Position numbers and translations under genes: made by a program
Part shown: one piece after another, positions 15,142 to 22,315 of the stretch
Position numbering within the stretch: the stretch's first letter is position 1
How the letters are laid out: each line of letters opens with the position of its first letter
From: a virus
Strand: one strand, 5' to 3'
Length of the DNA: 29,486 nt
IMG/VR virus record: IMGVR_UViG_3300036781_000632
Span: 1 to 29,486 of that record
The notes under the pieces: model-generated
The model's database searches: none
Seen by the model: only the letters and a program-made list of their open reading frames with translations
What the model was told of the DNA's origin: nothing

Positions 15142-17403
15142 TCATCCTGCGATGCTCCTTTCACGTTTCTCCTGGAGCAGATCGGCCCGGCGTCCCGTCG
15201 CCGGAAGAAACGGCGAGGACATTTGCACGTGCCGACTGCCGCCTTCGAGCTCGGCGAGGCCGCTATAGGCATCCGCCAAAAGGAAATGGTTCTCGCACGC
15301 GTCCACGTAGTCACCGAGCGTCCCGTCTTTCAATTCCTCCCGCTCCGATCCGACGATGAAATGTTCATCCAGTGTTTCAAGAATCACCGGAGCGCCCCGG
15401 CCTTTGCGCGGCAGGCGCATCGCCGGGAGCAGGCGAACACTCGGTTTCTGGCCGGGAACGAAGACGACATCCGCAACGTTTTCGTTCGGCGTGAGGAATT
15501 CCCGGACAACCCGGTCAATGGTCTCGAAGCGGTTGGCTTCGATCAAGGGAACGAACATGGTCTCACTCCCTTTTTCAAAGACATCGAAGTTGTGCGAGAT
15601 GCCCGCGCCGAGTTTGCGTTTCGTGAAAGCGACCACGGCGCAACGAAGATTCTCCCAACGTTGGGTTGCTCCATTCCAGCGGAGGCCGCTCGGGAACGAC
15701 ACCGAGCCGGTTTTGTCTTGCGGCACGGCTGGCCAGTGTTCGAGTTGGTCCAGCCCGTTCAACTTCAGCGCGAGCGTGCGCGCTTCGTCAGTGGCCGGCG
15801 CCTGGTCGATGAAGAGCGTCTGCAGCCCGATCATGTGAAAGAGAGTCGTGACGCGGTCGACCAGGTTGCCGAGCGGCACTTGTTCCACGTGGATCAAACG
15901 CTTCTCATCCGCTGCTTTCACTTCGCGCGCGGCAAACCAGCAGCGGCGGCCTGTGTCGAGTCCACCAAAAGCGACACAGTCACCGCCCACCGTTGGTTTC
16001 ATGTCATAAGTCTCAACACTGCGCGCGCGGTCCAGAATATCGCCGGTTAATTTCTGCGCCGTGCTTTCCGGCATCGCCTTGCGGTCGCACAGAAACGTAA
16101 CCATCGCCTCCGGGTCCATGACGGCCCGGCCCCATTCCGCGACGATCTGCGAAACATCAATGGCAGGAATCCCGAACTGAGATATACGAAAAGACCAGTT
16201 GCGAAGTTTAATGCGCTCTGGACGGCGATGCTCCCACCTAAAGCCCGTAAGAGAACGATCCAACTCTGCGCCACAGCGCACGCAACCAAAATAATAATGA
16301 TGCGTCGGATCATGCACCGCAATCGTTTCGCCGTTATCCTCATGCCGGAAATCTCCCGTGTTGGTCGAAAATGGATCTTCGGGTTTTGGCGTGCCATCCA
16401 ATGCGACGCGGCAAACGCGCGGCCAGTTCTCCTCCAGATTTTGTTCGTGGGCGCAGGTCGGGCAGGTGTGAATCATCACGCCCTGGCTTCCGTCCTTCCA
16501 CGCCTTGTGCTGGCCACGGCCTGCCACGCGTTGCGTCCCGATCTTCACCATCAGCCGGACAGCGCTGGAAGTCATACGACCGCGCACAAACTTTTCGCGC
16601 GACGGTTTGATGTCGTCGACTTCGTCCAGCGTGGTGACATCAAATGTGAAGCTCGTCGGGATTTTGTTGAGGCCGAGAATCATCCCCTGCGAACGATGCT
16701 TGCCATCGGTCACGCTGAAAGCGCCTTTGCGATTCACCGCCTTGCCGGATTTGTTTACGGCCCTGCCGACTTGCGTCATCTGCGCGAACCAATCCAGCTG
16801 ATCAAGAATGTCCGGGCGGAACTTTGTGTCCACCATGCCCTCGACCAGGTCTTTATCCGGCAGATAAAAACCCCAGTTCATCCAGGCAATTCCCGTAGCG
16901 TAAGCGCCGAGGTTCAATTCCAAAACGGATTTGCCGAACTGCGCGCCGCCGCAAATTGAAATCGTGGAATCGGGCCACGGCTCGCGTAACACCTGGTCGA
17001 TTAAATCGACAATGCCGATCATTGCTTCGCGCCCCTTGAAAGTATAAGGGCCATACTCACCGCGACCGACCGGCACGCGCGCGCACGATTCGAGGTATTC
17101 CCTGAACGATCCAACGTCAGGCGTAACGACGGCTTGCGAATTATTTTCAATGCGCGCGTCGAGTTGCGAAAGGATGGTGACTGTTTTCCCCATCGACCGG
17201 CCGAATTTCAAAGTAATGCTGGCGTCATGGTTGGAGTGGCCCTCGCTGCCAGCGGACGAGGCTTTATGTATGTGAACGCCGGAGGGAATGGCACTTTCAT
17301 GACTTGCCGCAGTCGCGCCCGCATCGGATGGGTTGCCGCGACTAGACTCAGCCGAAACTGAAATCGGCTGATCCGAAGATGGTTCTGGAGATGCGTCGCT
17401 CAT
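15142..17403 (-). CDS. Terminase large subunit (GpA family)
   Basis: 753 residues from ATG 17403 (MSDASPEPSSDQPISVSAES), chosen because it overlaps the small-subunit stop as ATGA; the frame is open further upstream but would run through the other gene. Residues 1-65 are a Ser/Ala-rich low-complexity extension. The ATPase shows a Walker A-like CGGAQFGKS (151-159) and a Walker B-like TTLDEVDD (257-264). A zinc-ribbon insertion has C314, C317, C374 and C377 (HTCPTC and FGCVRC). The nuclease part begins near AFGGLDTG. This GpA architecture packages DNA into proheads; transposable phages use it for headful packaging from host junctions. Slightly long because of the N-terminal tail. Confidence 0.9.
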   Translation of the reverse strand: MSDASPEPSSDQPISVSAESSRGNPSDAGATAASHESAIPSGVHIHKASSAGSEGHSNHDASITLKFGRSMGKTVTILSQLDARIENNSQAVVTPDVGSFREYLESCARVPVGRGEYGPYTFKGREAMIGIVDLIDQVLREPWPDSTISICGGAQFGKSVLELNLGAYATGIAWMNWGFYLPDKDLVEGMVDTKFRPDILDQLDWFAQMTQVGRAVNKSGKAVNRKGAFSVTDGKHRSQGMILGLNKIPTSFTFDVTTLDEVDDIKPSREKFVRGRMTSSAVRLMVKIGTQRVAGRGQHKAWKDGSQGVMIHTCPTCAHEQNLEENWPRVCRVALDGTPKPEDPFSTNTGDFRHEDNGETIAVHDPTHHYYFGCVRCGAELDRSLTGFRWEHRRPERIKLRNWSFRISQFGIPAIDVSQIVAEWGRAVMDPEAMVTFLCDRKAMPESTAQKLTGDILDRARSVETYDMKPTVGGDCVAFGGLDTGRRCWFAAREVKAADEKRLIHVEQVPLGNLVDRVTTLFHMIGLQTLFIDQAPATDEARTLALKLNGLDQLEHWPAVPQDKTGSVSFPSGLRWNGATQRWENLRCAVVAFTKRKLGAGISHNFDVFEKGSETMFVPLIEANRFETIDRVVREFLTPNENVADVVFVPGQKPSVRLLPAMRLPRKGRGAPVILETLDEHFIVGSEREELKDGTLGDYVDACENHFLLADAYSGLAELEGGSRHVQMSSPFLPATGRRADLLQEKRERSIAG

Positions 17404-17951
17404 TTCATTTCGCGTTCGATCATGGAACGGGCGCGCTGGTAAAAGTTCATTGCCTCGGGATTGCCCTTGAACGCCTCTGCAACCGCGTCGAGTCCCGTCT
17501 GCAGTTTCGTTTTGATCGCTTCTTTGAATTTCTCCTTGTCGAATTGCAGCGCTTCGATCTTGGTATGCTCGGCGCTCGTTTTGAGACCGAGTTCGAAGTT
17601 TCCAGTTGCCACAGTCTCTAAATAGGAGTGCCGCAGCATTTCTTCCCGCACCTCCGGCAAAGACCAGTCTGGATGCTCCGCAATCAATCGGCGTTCGTTC
17701 TCCTGCGCGCGCTCCGCTTGCGCATCCCTCTTGTCCTGATCCTCCAGCCAGGCGCGGAAGCGGGTTAGTTGAACATCCCATTTCAGTTCGATCTTCAGCT
17801 TGGCGGAAAGTTCGCGCCGGATATCCGCTTGCGAACGCTGCGATAAGAATTGCTCCCGCCAATATTCCTGCACGGATTCGTACAACGTGGGCCAAAGTTT
17901 TTTGAGCTTTGGCAATTCGCCATCCTGCTGAAGTTTTTTGGGCGCGCTCAT
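17400..17951 (-). CDS. Terminase small subunit-like protein (DUF3486 position)
   Basis: 183 residues, start MSAPKKLQQDGELPKLKKLW. Helical throughout and highly charged: WPTLYESVQEYWREQFLSQR, SQADIRRELSAKLKIELKWD (a possible helix-turn-helix), then EHPDWSLPEVREEMLRHSYL and a Lys/Glu coiled region. A DNA-recognition N-terminus plus a helical oligomerisation part is the general plan of small terminases, and Mu-like phages have a DUF3486 protein in exactly this slot. It overlaps the large subunit by ATGA. Family identity moderately sure. Confidence 0.7.
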   Translation of the reverse strand: MSAPKKLQQDGELPKLKKLWPTLYESVQEYWREQFLSQRSQADIRRELSAKLKIELKWDVQLTRFRAWLEDQDKRDAQAERAQENERRLIAEHPDWSLPEVREEMLRHSYLETVATGNFELGLKTSAEHTKIEALQFDKEKFKEAIKTKLQTGLDAVAEAFKGNPEAMNFYQRARSMIEREMK

Positions 17952-17955
17952 TCAT

Positions 17956-18204
17956 TCACATCTCCAGCCGCGCCGCTTGGCCCGCATCGCTGATGTTATA
18001 GACCATGCCGCGAAATTTTGTCTGAATGCCAACGACGAGTTTTTGCGTATTCATCTCGCCAAGCGCGCCCTCGAATTCCCGCACCGAGCAAACGTTCAAC
18101 CCGCCTATCTCTGCATGGATGGTGAGCGGATGCACCTGCTTGCCGTCTTCGCGGTGTAGAAAGTCCAAAATCTTTTTGGCGATCAGTGTTTCTCTCGCGG
18201 TCAT
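17956..18204 (-). CDS. Small winged-helix-like protein upstream of terminase
   Basis: 82 residues, MTARETLIAKKILDFLHRED. The order helix - HPLTIHAEIGG - SVREFEGALGEMNTQKLVVG - strand pair KFRGMVYNISDAGQAARLEM reads as a winged helix-turn-helix, with the wing near the C-terminus. Mu-like phages carry small proteins between the membrane coiled coil and the small terminase, often of unknown role. It could help packaging-site recognition or regulate the late operon. Coupled upstream by ATGA, and its stop lies four bases before the terminase small subunit start. Confidence 0.55.
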   Translation of the reverse strand: MTARETLIAKKILDFLHREDGKQVHPLTIHAEIGGLNVCSVREFEGALGEMNTQKLVVGIQTKFRGMVYNISDAGQAARLEM

Positions 18205-18683
18205 TTCTTCTCCTTGATTTGAAGCTCGCGATTGATGGCCGCAATGTTTTCGCGGATGTAGGTGAACTGCGCGTTTAGCTTTTCCAGCGTCTCTTTGCGC
18301 TCTTCGTTCAGTGCGGTAAACTTAGCGTCCATCGCCAAACGCGCATGACGCTCGACCTCATCGATTCGGTTAAATAATTGGCTGTGCCGCCCGGTATTAT
18401 TTTTTACGTGATCCTCGAAAATCTTTTTGCTCGCGAACTGCTCATGCAATTCCTGGACGAGTTGCACCGTCACAGGCTGATTCGCGATCTCGCGCGGTTG
18501 CGTTTCCCTCGCTCGTTTGTCTTCCCGCTCCTTGCTCTTCTTTTCCATCCGGTATTGCAGGAACATCACAATCGCGGAGACCACGACTGAAATAAAAACG
18601 CCGAATGCAAACAGCGCGATGACTGTTTGTTTCAGAAACGCGGCTTGGAGTTGGCCGATGTCGGCTTGTGCGAATAGGATCAT
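18201..18683 (-). CDS. Membrane-anchored coiled-coil protein (DUF2730 / Mu gp25-like)
   Basis: 160 residues from ATG 18683 (MILFAQADIGQLQAAFLKQT), chosen for its ATGA overlap with the methylase stop; an in-frame ATG at 18740 would add a basic, poorly coding-like 19 residues. One membrane helix (about 20-43, ALFAFGVFISVVVSAIVMFL) is followed by a charged linker and a long coiled coil (about 80-158, ending REINRELQIKEKK-like). Single-pass plus coiled coil in front of terminase genes is the layout of Mu gp25/DUF2730 proteins. Role unknown; possibly a spanin-like or virion-assembly scaffold at the membrane. Confidence 0.6.
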   Translation of the reverse strand: MILFAQADIGQLQAAFLKQTVIALFAFGVFISVVVSAIVMFLQYRMEKKSKEREDKRARETQPREIANQPVTVQLVQELHEQFASKKIFEDHVKNNTGRHSQLFNRIDEVERHARLAMDAKFTALNEERKETLEKLNAQFTYIRENIAAINRELQIKEKK

Positions 18684-19450
18684 TTTGGCGTGATGATGAG
18701 TTCCCCAAATTTTAGATCGCCGTGCGTGCGGACGTTGCACAGCCGGTTTTGCGTGCTGACCGACTCAATGTTGCAGTCGGAAAATAAATCGCGGTTGAAA
18801 GGCGAATCGTCGACGGTGATTAGAAATTGTCCCTGCAACTTGTCCACCTTGCGCCGGAACTGGCGCATATCTTTTTCGGTCCAGCCCTTGTAAGCGGAGG
18901 TCTGCGAGTTCAGATACGGCGGGTCCATGAAATGGAACGTGTCCTTCGAATCGTAATTGGCGAACGACCGCTCGTAGGGAAGGTTCTCGACGACGACGCG
19001 ATTCAACCGCTCGTGCGCGGCGCGCAACAATTGTTCGGTGCGACTCCGGTCAAAGCCACTGCCGCCACTCGTTTTCGAAACCGCAAAGCTGTGCATGTTC
19101 CCACCGAAGCTGGTCCGGTTCACCAGGAGGAAGCGCGCGGCGCGCTGAAGTTCGGTGAGGCCCGGCTGCGCGATAAAATCATGAAGCACCTGGCGGCTCG
19201 AAAACATCCAGTCGAGTTCCGCGAGCACTGCCGGGAGGTGATATTGCAAATTGCGATAGAGCGCGACGAGCGACCCGTTCACGTCGTTCACGACTTCCAC
19301 CTTCGAGCGTTCCTTCGCCATCAGTAACGCGAGCCCGCCCGCGAAGTGCTCCGCGTAGCAGACGTGCGGCTTAATCATCGGCTTCAGGAGTTTCACCATT
19401 CGGCCTTTGCCGCCAGGCCAGCGTAAAATTGGACGTGCTGAAGAGTTCAT
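18680..19450 (-). CDS. DNA N6-adenine methyltransferase, D12 (Dam) class
   Basis: 256 residues, start MNSSARPILRWPGGKGRMVK. It carries the D12-class motifs: RWPGGKGR (10-17), FAGGLALL (36-43, SAM binding), VNDVNGSLVALYRNL (54-68), SFGGNMHSF (114-122) and the catalytic DPPY (176-179). It methylates adenine in DNA, most likely in a short palindrome, but the specificity cannot be read from sequence. No cognate endonuclease is nearby, so it is an orphan phage methylase that may shield phage DNA from host restriction or tune promoters and transposition. It is the first of the tightly coupled late genes leading into the terminase block. Confidence 0.92.
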   Translation of the reverse strand: MNSSARPILRWPGGKGRMVKLLKPMIKPHVCYAEHFAGGLALLMAKERSKVEVVNDVNGSLVALYRNLQYHLPAVLAELDWMFSSRQVLHDFIAQPGLTELQRAARFLLVNRTSFGGNMHSFAVSKTSGGSGFDRSRTEQLLRAAHERLNRVVVENLPYERSFANYDSKDTFHFMDPPYLNSQTSAYKGWTEKDMRQFRRKVDKLQGQFLITVDDSPFNRDLFSDCNIESVSTQNRLCNVRTHGDLKFGELIITPK

Positions 19451-19554
19451 TTTTAGTGGCCGGGTTTTTGTTCGGACTTTGCGTGTCGCCGAATCTGGAT
19501 TACCCGGAACCCCGTTGCGTTGTTATGCGTGCGTGTTTGCACTAAGAATTCGTA

Positions 19555-20235
19555 TCAGCCCGGAATCGTGGTGTTGGTGTGTTCGTCCACCAGATCGTTG
19601 ATGGGACCTTTGATGCCCGCGATTTCTTGAGCGACCTGAACCGCCGTCATGACTTTGTCGTCAACGGCGCGTGTGTAACCGGGAACGCTTAAAGCGACCT
19701 GGCGCAGCTGCTCAAAGTTTTGAACCAGCGTTTTGCCGACATCTTCTGCCGTGCCGAGCGCCGCTTGCGTCTCGGCGTGATTTCCAATTTCCGTCTGCAG
19801 GAGTCGCTTGTTGCGGGTGTTGAAAAACGCCACAGTCACGCCCAACAAGCCAAGCATTATTTCCGCGACGGTGTGCGCCCACGGCAGACCAGCGGCGCTG
19901 GCAGCGGTGTCCGCGCTCGCGATCCCGCTTTGCACAATCGGTGCAAGCGCGAGGTTCGTGAAGTAGACCGGAGGTGTCACAACCGGCGTGAGGTTCGTCA
20001 CGATGGTGAACACGGTGTGCGGCGGAACGATGGTGCCGTCCGTGTTGGTGACTGCGGCATTCTCCAGCGTGTTCGTCGTGAGGGTCTGGACCAGGTTGGT
20101 CTCCGCTGGACGCAACACCTCGACGTCGCCGGGTTTCGTCACCCAATTTTTCAATTGAGCGCAGGCAGTAAAGCTGAGGGCGGTTGCCATCAGGCAAACA
20201 CCTACTACAAGAAGGGAACTGGTTTTTGTTTTCAT
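19555..20235 (-). CDS. Lipoprotein-like secreted protein with a C-terminal-half membrane segment
   Basis: 226 residues from ATG 20235 (MKTKTSSLLVVGVCLMATAL). I chose this over upstream ATGs because the signal peptide starts here. The signal ends SFTACAQ, either a weak lipobox at Cys or signal peptidase I cleavage. A Thr/Asn/Val-rich exported part (about 30-120) is followed by a membrane segment VAEIMLGLLGVTVAFFN (about 133-149) with a basic TRNKR edge, then a helical cytoplasmic or periplasmic domain. This could be part of the lysis apparatus (holin- or spanin-like), since no lysozyme is otherwise seen. That is a guess from topology and from its place at the start of the late block. Confidence 0.55.
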   Translation of the reverse strand: MKTKTSSLLVVGVCLMATALSFTACAQLKNWVTKPGDVEVLRPAETNLVQTLTTNTLENAAVTNTDGTIVPPHTVFTIVTNLTPVVTPPVYFTNLALAPIVQSGIASADTAASAAGLPWAHTVAEIMLGLLGVTVAFFNTRNKRLLQTEIGNHAETQAALGTAEDVGKTLVQNFEQLRQVALSVPGYTRAVDDKVMTAVQVAQEIAGIKGPINDLVDEHTNTTIPG

Positions 20236-20557
20236 GGTTGTGTTGGGGAGCCGCACTGCGGCGAAAGACGGATGGCCGGCAGCGCACGACGCACCAGGCA
20301 AATGATTTGTGTGCGCGCGAGGAGGAAAGGATTTAACCCCCCGCCCGCCATCCGAAAGTTGGTTGCTTGCCTGGCCACGGAGCCATGTCAACACAACGGC
20401 TGGAATTCACAAAACGGACGGTGGGAAATGACGCAGATTTTCCGAAACTATTTTCGAAGAGGGAGTTTGCCGGCGCGAAAGGCTAGTCTGGCCTCGGACC
20501 AATTAACAGCCGGTTAAGCGCCGGTTGTCAAACACGGATGGAAATGAGTTGAAGGTG
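20236..20557 (-). promoter_or_regulatory. Intergenic control region upstream of the late block
   Basis: No gene found in these 320 bases. On the minus strand a TTGACA (20531-20526) with an 18-base spacer and GTTAAT (20507-20502) is a candidate promoter for the leftward late genes; the spacer contains TTAACCGG, as in the gap before the portal gene. A second TTGACA lies at 20391-20386 without a good -10. A leader of about 260 bases would result. Confidence 0.35.
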
Positions 20558-21043
20558 CTATTCGACTTTGAAGCCGAAAATGTAAGACCACTTAGCCAGC
20601 TTCTTTCCGGACTGACGATTGTAAATGTCCACAAACCCTGCGGCGCTTTGTCTATCGTGATCGGCGCAGGCCGCAGCGAGCGCCGCAGCAAATTTTTCTT
20701 TTGTGTGAATATCCAATTCCCACCACAAGTCGGGTGCCACATACGCCCGATTCTTTTCCTCTTCAAGATCAAGAAACCCTTGGGAGTGCAATTCAGCGAA
20801 GTAATCTTTCTGATCCTTGGTCAATTGGGCAACGTAAGGCGCGGGCGGCGGTTGACGGGTGAACAGGGGGGAGACAAGCGACACCAGGACCAGCAGCAAG
20901 CAAAGTCCCGCCACCACTTTGCCCGCCCATATGATATCGCTCTCTTTTTTCGGCACATGAATTACAAGGCCACCGGCCCCGCATTTCGGGCATGTCGTTC
21001 CGTAAAATTCCATTCCGCAGCCTACGCACTTTTTGGCAGCCAT
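20558..21043 (-). CDS. Zinc-ribbon membrane protein
   Basis: 161 residues. A four-cysteine zinc ribbon opens the protein (C6, C9, C18, C21 in CVGCGMEF and CPKCGAGG), followed by a single membrane helix (about 39-60, VVAGLCLLLVLVSLVSPLF) and a soluble helical domain with YVAQLTKDQKDYFAELHSQG and WWELDIHTKEKFAAALAAAC. The layout is that of small bacterial zinc-ribbon membrane proteins of unknown role. It lies between the late block and the repressor on the minus strand, with intergenic space on both sides, so it may be expressed separately, perhaps from the lysogen as a moron-type gene. Confidence 0.65.
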   Translation of the reverse strand: MAAKKCVGCGMEFYGTTCPKCGAGGLVIHVPKKESDIIWAGKVVAGLCLLLVLVSLVSPLFTRQPPPAPYVAQLTKDQKDYFAELHSQGFLDLEEEKNRAYVAPDLWWELDIHTKEKFAAALAAACADHDRQSAAGFVDIYNRQSGKKLAKWSYIFGFKVE

Positions 21044-21351
21044 AACTTATTCACATGGACGGAAGTTGTCTGACCCTGTCCTCAAAACTGTTCGCTCAAT
21101 GAAGGAACGCTCCCTCCCAAAAAGTGTTGAAGTTTTCTCGGTTCTTTCCGATGATACTAAGGCATCTTTTTGCGTTGGGCATGGTGAAGAGAAAATTGCG
21201 ACCTTTCTTAAATCCGATCATGCCCGAGTCCGCGCCCAATCGGCGCGGCTCGGCGTATTTCGGATTTGGGCCGTCGCAAGCCCTCTCTTCGAGTGCGTTG
21301 GGTCCGCGCCCTTCTTTTTTGAACCTACCGGGAATCATCAGGAATATATGT
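21044..21351. other. Stretch without a convincing gene
   Basis: Frames are open on both strands here but none shows domain features or neighbour coupling. An imperfect hairpin (21227-21252, arms CCGCGCC/GGCGCGG) is present. The region may hold the 3' end of the repressor message, a promoter for the zinc-ribbon gene, or a decayed gene. Confidence 0.4.
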
Positions 21352-21888
21352 TTAACGAGGCTGTTTTTTTTGAGCGCGTCCGGACGAAGGCGGCTCATTT
21401 GTCTCTAACGGAACGTTTGGCGCTGGCCGCTCTGCTGGAGCAGGCGGCGGCGGAGTTGAGGGATTCGGTGTCACTACCTGTGATCCTTCCTCAAAAATAT
21501 CCGCTGCCAGAATGGCCACATCTGAATTGACCGAGGATTGTTTTAGAAGCTTGATCAATCCGCTCTGCAGCTGTTTCAGTCTTCCCTCTGCATCAGTTGC
21601 CCGCTGTTTCCATTCCTTGATTTCGCTGTCCTTTGGATCGCCAGTGCGCAACCACCGCTCGGCAAGCGATTCCGATTGGAACAGGTCCTCTACCTTTACC
21701 TGCAGATAATCTGCTAACAGAACTAATTCCAAGCCGCCCGGTATAGAACCCTTGCGCCAGTTGCTTACAGCGGACTGTGCAACTTTGCAATGGGCGGCAA
21801 TTCCAGATTGGGTGACATCTTTTTTATCCATCAAGATGGCAAGCCGCTTTCTGAAATTATCTGATAACTGATGTTTTTCCGTTGACAC
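21352..21888 (-). CDS. XRE-family phage repressor
   Basis: 178 residues starting at GTG 21888 (MSTEKHQLSDNFRKRLAILM). A helix-turn-helix of the lambda-repressor type spans about 10-70 (DVTQSGIAAHCKVAQSAVSN, WRKGSIPGG, LADYLQVKVEDLF). A charged linker and a Pro/Ala-rich C-terminal tail (about 140-178) follow; there is no LexA-type peptidase, so induction would not be by RecA-driven self-cleavage. It diverges from the early genes with palindromes in and around its start, the arrangement of Mu c versus ner and of lambdoid switches. It probably represses the early promoter and autoregulates. Confidence 0.85.
   Translation of the reverse strand: MSTEKHQLSDNFRKRLAILMDKKDVTQSGIAAHCKVAQSAVSNWRKGSIPGGLELVLLADYLQVKVEDLFQSESLAERWLRTGDPKDSEIKEWKQRATDAEGRLKQLQSGLIKLLKQSSVNSDVAILAADIFEEGSQVVTPNPSTPPPPAPAERPAPNVPLETNEPPSSGRAQKKQPR
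21857..21867. promoter_or_regulatory. Candidate operator inside the repressor 5' end
   Basis: TTATCTGATAA is a perfect 11-base palindrome inside codons 8-11 of the repressor gene. It shares TATCTG with the inter-gene operator at 21890-21907, suggesting one DNA-binding protein recognises both. Confidence 0.4.
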
Positions 21889-21910
21889 TATATCTGTTAA
21901 GAGATATTCG
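21882..21910 (+). promoter_or_regulatory. Candidate early promoter
   Basis: TTGACA (21882-21887) followed after 17 bases by TATTCG (21905-21910), a perfect -35 with a weak -10. The spacer is filled by the operator palindrome, so repressor binding would block it. The -35 overlaps the repressor's GTG start. The transcript would start at or near the ATG at 21918, giving a leaderless message; an unseen alternative is possible. Confidence 0.4.
21890..21907. promoter_or_regulatory. Candidate operator between repressor and early genes
   Basis: ATATCTGTTAAGAGATAT has 6-base perfect inverted arms (ATATCT/AGATAT) around a 6-base centre, placed between the divergent repressor and early genes and inside the candidate promoter spacer. 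The shape suits a helix-turn-helix dimer. Confidence 0.6.
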
Positions 21911-21917
21911 TTTATGC

Positions 21918-22100
21918 ATGGTAACGGTTACCAAAACAGAAACCAAGGCAAAACCCGGTAGGGATTGTTACAAGGGCATCGTCCGTGATGCCCGCAAGCT
22001 CGGCGTTTCGCGTCAGCACCTTTTCTACGTGCTCGAGGGTTTGCGCGAGAGTCCCCGGCTTCTGCGCCGTTACAACAAATTGAAAGGAGCGGCTCAATGA
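21918..22100 (+). CDS. Small Ner/Cro-like DNA-binding protein
   Basis: 60 residues from ATG 21918 (MVTVTKTETKAKPGRDCYKG). I prefer this to an upstream in-frame ATG at 21882, which would overlap the repressor and promoter. A compact helix-turn-helix is visible: IVRDARKLGVSRQHLFYVLE, then GLRESPRLLRRYNKLK. It is the first early gene, diverges from the repressor, and has the size of Mu Ner, which shuts down the repressor and early promoters. A perfect palindrome overlaps its start codon, consistent with autoregulation. Overlaps the next gene by ATGA. Confidence 0.75.
   Translation: MVTVTKTETKAKPGRDCYKGIVRDARKLGVSRQHLFYVLEGLRESPRLLRRYNKLKGAAQ
21920..21932. promoter_or_regulatory. Candidate second-type operator at the early gene start
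   Basis: GGTAACGGTTACC is a perfect 13-base palindrome overlapping codons 1-5 of the Ner-like gene. Its sequence differs from the TATCTG-type sites, so it may bind the Ner-like protein itself or a host regulator. Confidence 0.45.
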
Positions 22101-22315
22101 TCGCGTTCCTCATCTTCACTGGATTTGTTTTGGGCTTCTTCGCCGCGGCTTTGGTTTTCGCCGCTGCCGCGCTCTCCGCGCGCCGGGAAATTCCGCCGAT
22201 GCCAAAAACCATCCGCGTCTACCGCAAGTGCCGCGAAACCGACCGCGAATTGGTCGACCAACTTTTGAGCGCCTCGCCCAATCATCTCGCTGAACTCAGA
22301 AAACACCTCAAATGA
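22097..22315 (+). CDS. Small single-pass membrane protein
   Basis: 72 residues. An N-terminal membrane helix (MIAFLIFTGFVLGFFAAALV, running on to AAALSARR) is followed by a soluble basic part with RVYRKCRETDRELVDQLLSA and LAELRKHLK. A good AAAGGAG site precedes the ATG, and ATGA overlaps occur at both ends. No family recognised. Early expression right after the Ner-like gene suggests a host-takeover or exclusion function at the membrane, but this is only positional. Confidence 0.6.
   Translation: MIAFLIFTGFVLGFFAAALVFAAAALSARREIPPMPKTIRVYRKCRETDRELVDQLLSASPNHLAELRKHLK

Noticed and set aside
17404-17955. Extension of the large terminase frame upstream to an ATG at 17955
   Set aside because: It would overlap the whole small terminase gene and adds 184 non-conserved, Arg-rich residues; the ATG at 17403 has ATGA coupling.
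20386-20391. TTGACA on the minus strand as a late promoter -35
   Set aside because: At 17 bases distance the -10 would be AAGCAA, a poor match; the site at 20526-20531 is better.
21033-21530. 165-codon open frame on the plus strand
   Set aside because: Runs into the 3' part of the repressor on the opposite strand and shows no family features or ribosome site; low support, so not listed as a gene.
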